From: XYA12-FULL-58-9 sp001798605
Lineage (GTDB): Bacteria > Myxococcota > XYA12-FULL-58-9
Assembly: GCA_036736205.1 (NCBI GenBank)
Contig: DAINMX010000284.1
Location: 1-7,689, forward strand
Reading direction: 5' to 3'
Length of the DNA stretch: 7,689 nucleotides
Part shown: one piece after another, positions 6,311 through 7,689 of the stretch
Layout of the letters: each line of letters opens with the position of its first letter
How positions within the stretch are numbered: position 1 is the first letter of the stretch
The notes under the pieces: generated by a model
Databases searched by the model: none
What the model saw: the letters and a program-made list of their open reading frames with translations, nothing else
What the model was told of the DNA's origin: nothing
Made by a program: the position numbers and the translations under genes

Positions 6311-7689
6311 TCAGAGGTGATCGGCGCAATAACCAATGCCACTGATCAACTCTGCACAATAGGCAGCTCCCGATGCCGGACAGCACGAGGAATCGCCGTC
6401 GCACGCCACTGCGGGAACCATGCACAACTCACAGCAATGTGACCAGAAGGGACAGCAGTAGAGCCCCGCTCCACATTCATCGGAGCTGGTACACGGATCC
6501 TGCCAATCTCCCAGCGTGCCCTCCTCGACACACTGATGCGAGGCGCTGCAAACAAGCCCGGGCATGCAGGAGTTGTCGTTACGACAACCGAAAGCGCAGT
6601 AGCCGGTGACGGTGCAATACTCGAGCACCTCGCACTGAGCATGCTCCGAACACTCCAGGGATTGGCTGTCGCAAGACCATCCTCTTTGGATCGTCGAGAG
6701 AGGGACCGACCCTGGGGTCGTGCCCCAATTGGAAACCAGGGCCACCTCCCAGAGATCTTCCCGAGCCATGGAGCGCGATTCCTCGAACTGCAGGGCACCG
6801 TCAACGTAGACTCGCACTGTCGCCAGCGACAGGGTTAAGCTGTTGCTTAAACTAGGAAAGTGATGAACGGCGATGACGAAGTCACCGGCGATCAAGTCTT
6901 CGACGGAGAGGACTTCGGGCCCGTAGCCGTCTGCATCGTCGACCTCCAACATCGGATCGCCGCTGGAAAATCCGGACAACGAATCCCAATTGGGACGCTG
7001 CGTGTCCTCCAGGGTGCAATTCTCCCAGTAGCAGGTGTCGAGGCCACAATAATGACCAGGCTCGAGTCTCAAGGACAGGTCGAGGTCGGCGGCATTGTCC
7101 CACTCAAGGGTAACAACCAACTGTGCATCCACTGATGGACAAGTGCCATCCTCCGTGCAGGCCCCGTTTAGGCACACGCCGCACGACTCACCACAAACGG
7201 GATCGGGGCCACACACCCGTGCGCCACAGTTGGGCGTACAGGTCGGGACACATTGCCCTGCCGAGTTGCACTCGCCGTCGTTGCACGGGCCGCAGGAGAC
7301 ACCACAGACGGGATCAGGACCGCACACACGGTCGTCGCAATTCGGAATGCAATTCGGAATACACTGTCCGGCACCGTTGCAAACCCCATCGGTGCAACTG
7401 CCGCAAGAGGTACCACACACAGGGTCGAGACCGCACACCCGGTCACCACAAGCGGGCACGCAGCCGGTAATGCATTGTCCTGCATTGTTGCAAGTCCCCT
7501 CAGAACAAGGGCCACAGGACACACCGCAAACAGGATCGGGCCCACACACCCGGTCACCACAAGCGGGCACGCAGCCGGTAATGCATTGTCCTGCATTGTT
7601 GCAAGTCCCGTCATCACAGAGGCCGCACGACACACCGCAAACAGGATCGGGCCCACACACCCGGGTGCCACACTCGGGCACGCAGTCGG
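6311..7689 (-). CDS. Cys-rich repeat protein, paralogue of the downstream lipoprotein, 5' end outside window
   Basis: The frame is open from the right edge to TGA at 6313-6311, about 459 codons. Signal peptide and true start are not visible; the GTG at 7681 is the Val of a repeat module and not a start. Taking that Val as residue 1, five 37-residue modules with the same eight-Cys spacing as the downstream paralogue end at residue 184. The Asp-rich beta-sandwich-like domain follows (about 185-335: WDNAADLDLSL, LEVDDADGYGPE, ATVRVYVD, LWEV). It continues into a tail (about 336-456) with some 20 cysteines, including CC pairs at 409-410, 416-417 and 433-434, in C-x5/6-C spacings like those of other myxobacterial secreted proteins. 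The protein is probably an extracellular or outer-membrane lipoprotein by analogy with its paralogue. Partners and ligands are unknown. No terminator with a T-run follows the stop. Confidence 0.92.
   Translation of the reverse strand, partial: DCVPECGTRVCGPDPVCGVSCGLCDDGTCNNAGQCITGCVPACGDRVCGPDPVCGVSCGPCSEGTCNNAGQCITGCVPACGDRVCGLDPVCGTSCGSCTDGVCNGAGQCIPNCIPNCDDRVCGPDPVCGVSCGPCNDGECNSAGQCVPTCTPNCGARVCGPDPVCGESCGVCLNGACTEDGTCPSVDAQLVVTLEWDNAADLDLSLRLEPGHYCGLDTCYWENCTLEDTQRPNWDSLSGFSSGDPMLEVDDADGYGPEVLSVEDLIAGDFVIAVHHFPSLSNSLTLSLATVRVYVDGALQFEESRSMAREDLWEVALVSNWGTTPGSVPLSTIQRGWSCDSQSLECSEHAQCEVLEYCTVTGYCAFGCRNDNSCMPGLVCSASHQCVEEGTLGDWQDPCTSSDECGAGLYCCPFWSHCCELCMVPAVACDGDSSCCPASGAAYCAELISGIGYCADHL
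6314..6673 (-). other. Cys-dense C-terminal tail found in only one paralogue
   Basis: About 120 codons following GWSC encode some 20 cysteines with no match in the downstream paralogue, which stops nine residues after the corresponding place (GWFCNEQT). The first half has C-x5/6-C spacing with a CMPGLVCSASHQC segment; the second half has three CC pairs. It may be a separate disulphide-rich domain. Confidence 0.7.
7130..7684 (-). repeat. Tandem array of at least five 111-bp units in the upstream paralogue
   Basis: Units in coding order are 7684-7574, 7573-7463, 7462-7352, 7351-7241 and 7240-7130, and the array continues past the right edge (the last bases read as the end of another unit). The last three units match units 4-6 of the paralogous array in order, for example the signatures DPVCGTSCGSC, NCDDR and CGESCGVC. 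The first two resemble its units 1-3. Confidence 0.92.

Noticed and set aside
6299..6313. Perfect hairpin (6-bp stem, 3-nt loop) overlapping the stop of the upstream Cys-rich gene, considered as a terminator
   Set aside because: The stem is short, includes the stop codon and is not followed by a T-run, so intrinsic termination is not supported.
7679..7681. GTG at 7681 considered as the start of the right-hand gene
   Set aside because: It encodes the conserved Val after the first Cys of a module, and the open frame and repeat pattern continue to the right edge.

Overview
The window looks like a chromosomal segment of a moderately GC-rich member of the former Deltaproteobacteria, most likely a myxobacterium-like lineage (Myxococcota or Bradymonadota). 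The pointers are two large secreted Cys-rich repeat proteins, a CGNG...CDG Cys-rich domain of the kind common in myxobacterial lipoproteins, and a pseudo-receiver/PEP-pyruvate-binding protein. This placement is inferred from family knowledge and was not computed.

Every gene I can support lies on the minus strand, so transcription runs right to left. From right to left: (1) 7689-6311, a Cys-rich repeat protein whose 5' end is outside the window; (2) 6063-4645, a complete paralogue with a lipoprotein signal peptide; (3) 4632-3151, a 493-residue protein of unknown function with a degenerate HD-phosphohydrolase-like core, starting only 12 bp after gene 2; (4) 3003-1666, NADP-type glutamate dehydrogenase gdhA, with its own candidate promoter and a clear Shine-Dalgarno site; (5) 1552-1, a pseudo-receiver/PEP-pyruvate-binding-domain protein that runs off the left edge and has a candidate promoter so close to its ATG that the mRNA may be nearly leaderless. 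Coding density is high. The largest gap is 247 bp, between the two Cys-rich genes.

The accessory part is the right half. Genes 1 and 2 are tandem paralogues built from a 37-residue (111-bp) module with eight cysteines, followed by a common Asp-rich beta-sandwich-like domain. Gene 2 shows six modules and gene 1 at least five. Neighbouring modules within a gene are almost identical in DNA, and each gene carries its own shared variants, which suggests module duplication and homogenisation. Gene 1 has an additional Cys-dense C-terminal tail of about 120 residues that gene 2 lacks.

The left half is central metabolism: ammonia assimilation or glutamate turnover by GdhA, next to a protein that probably handles PEP/pyruvate or is a regulatory relative of PEP synthase/PPDK. 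I see no tRNA, rRNA, CRISPR array, insertion sequence or attachment site. No convincing intrinsic terminator is visible in any gap.
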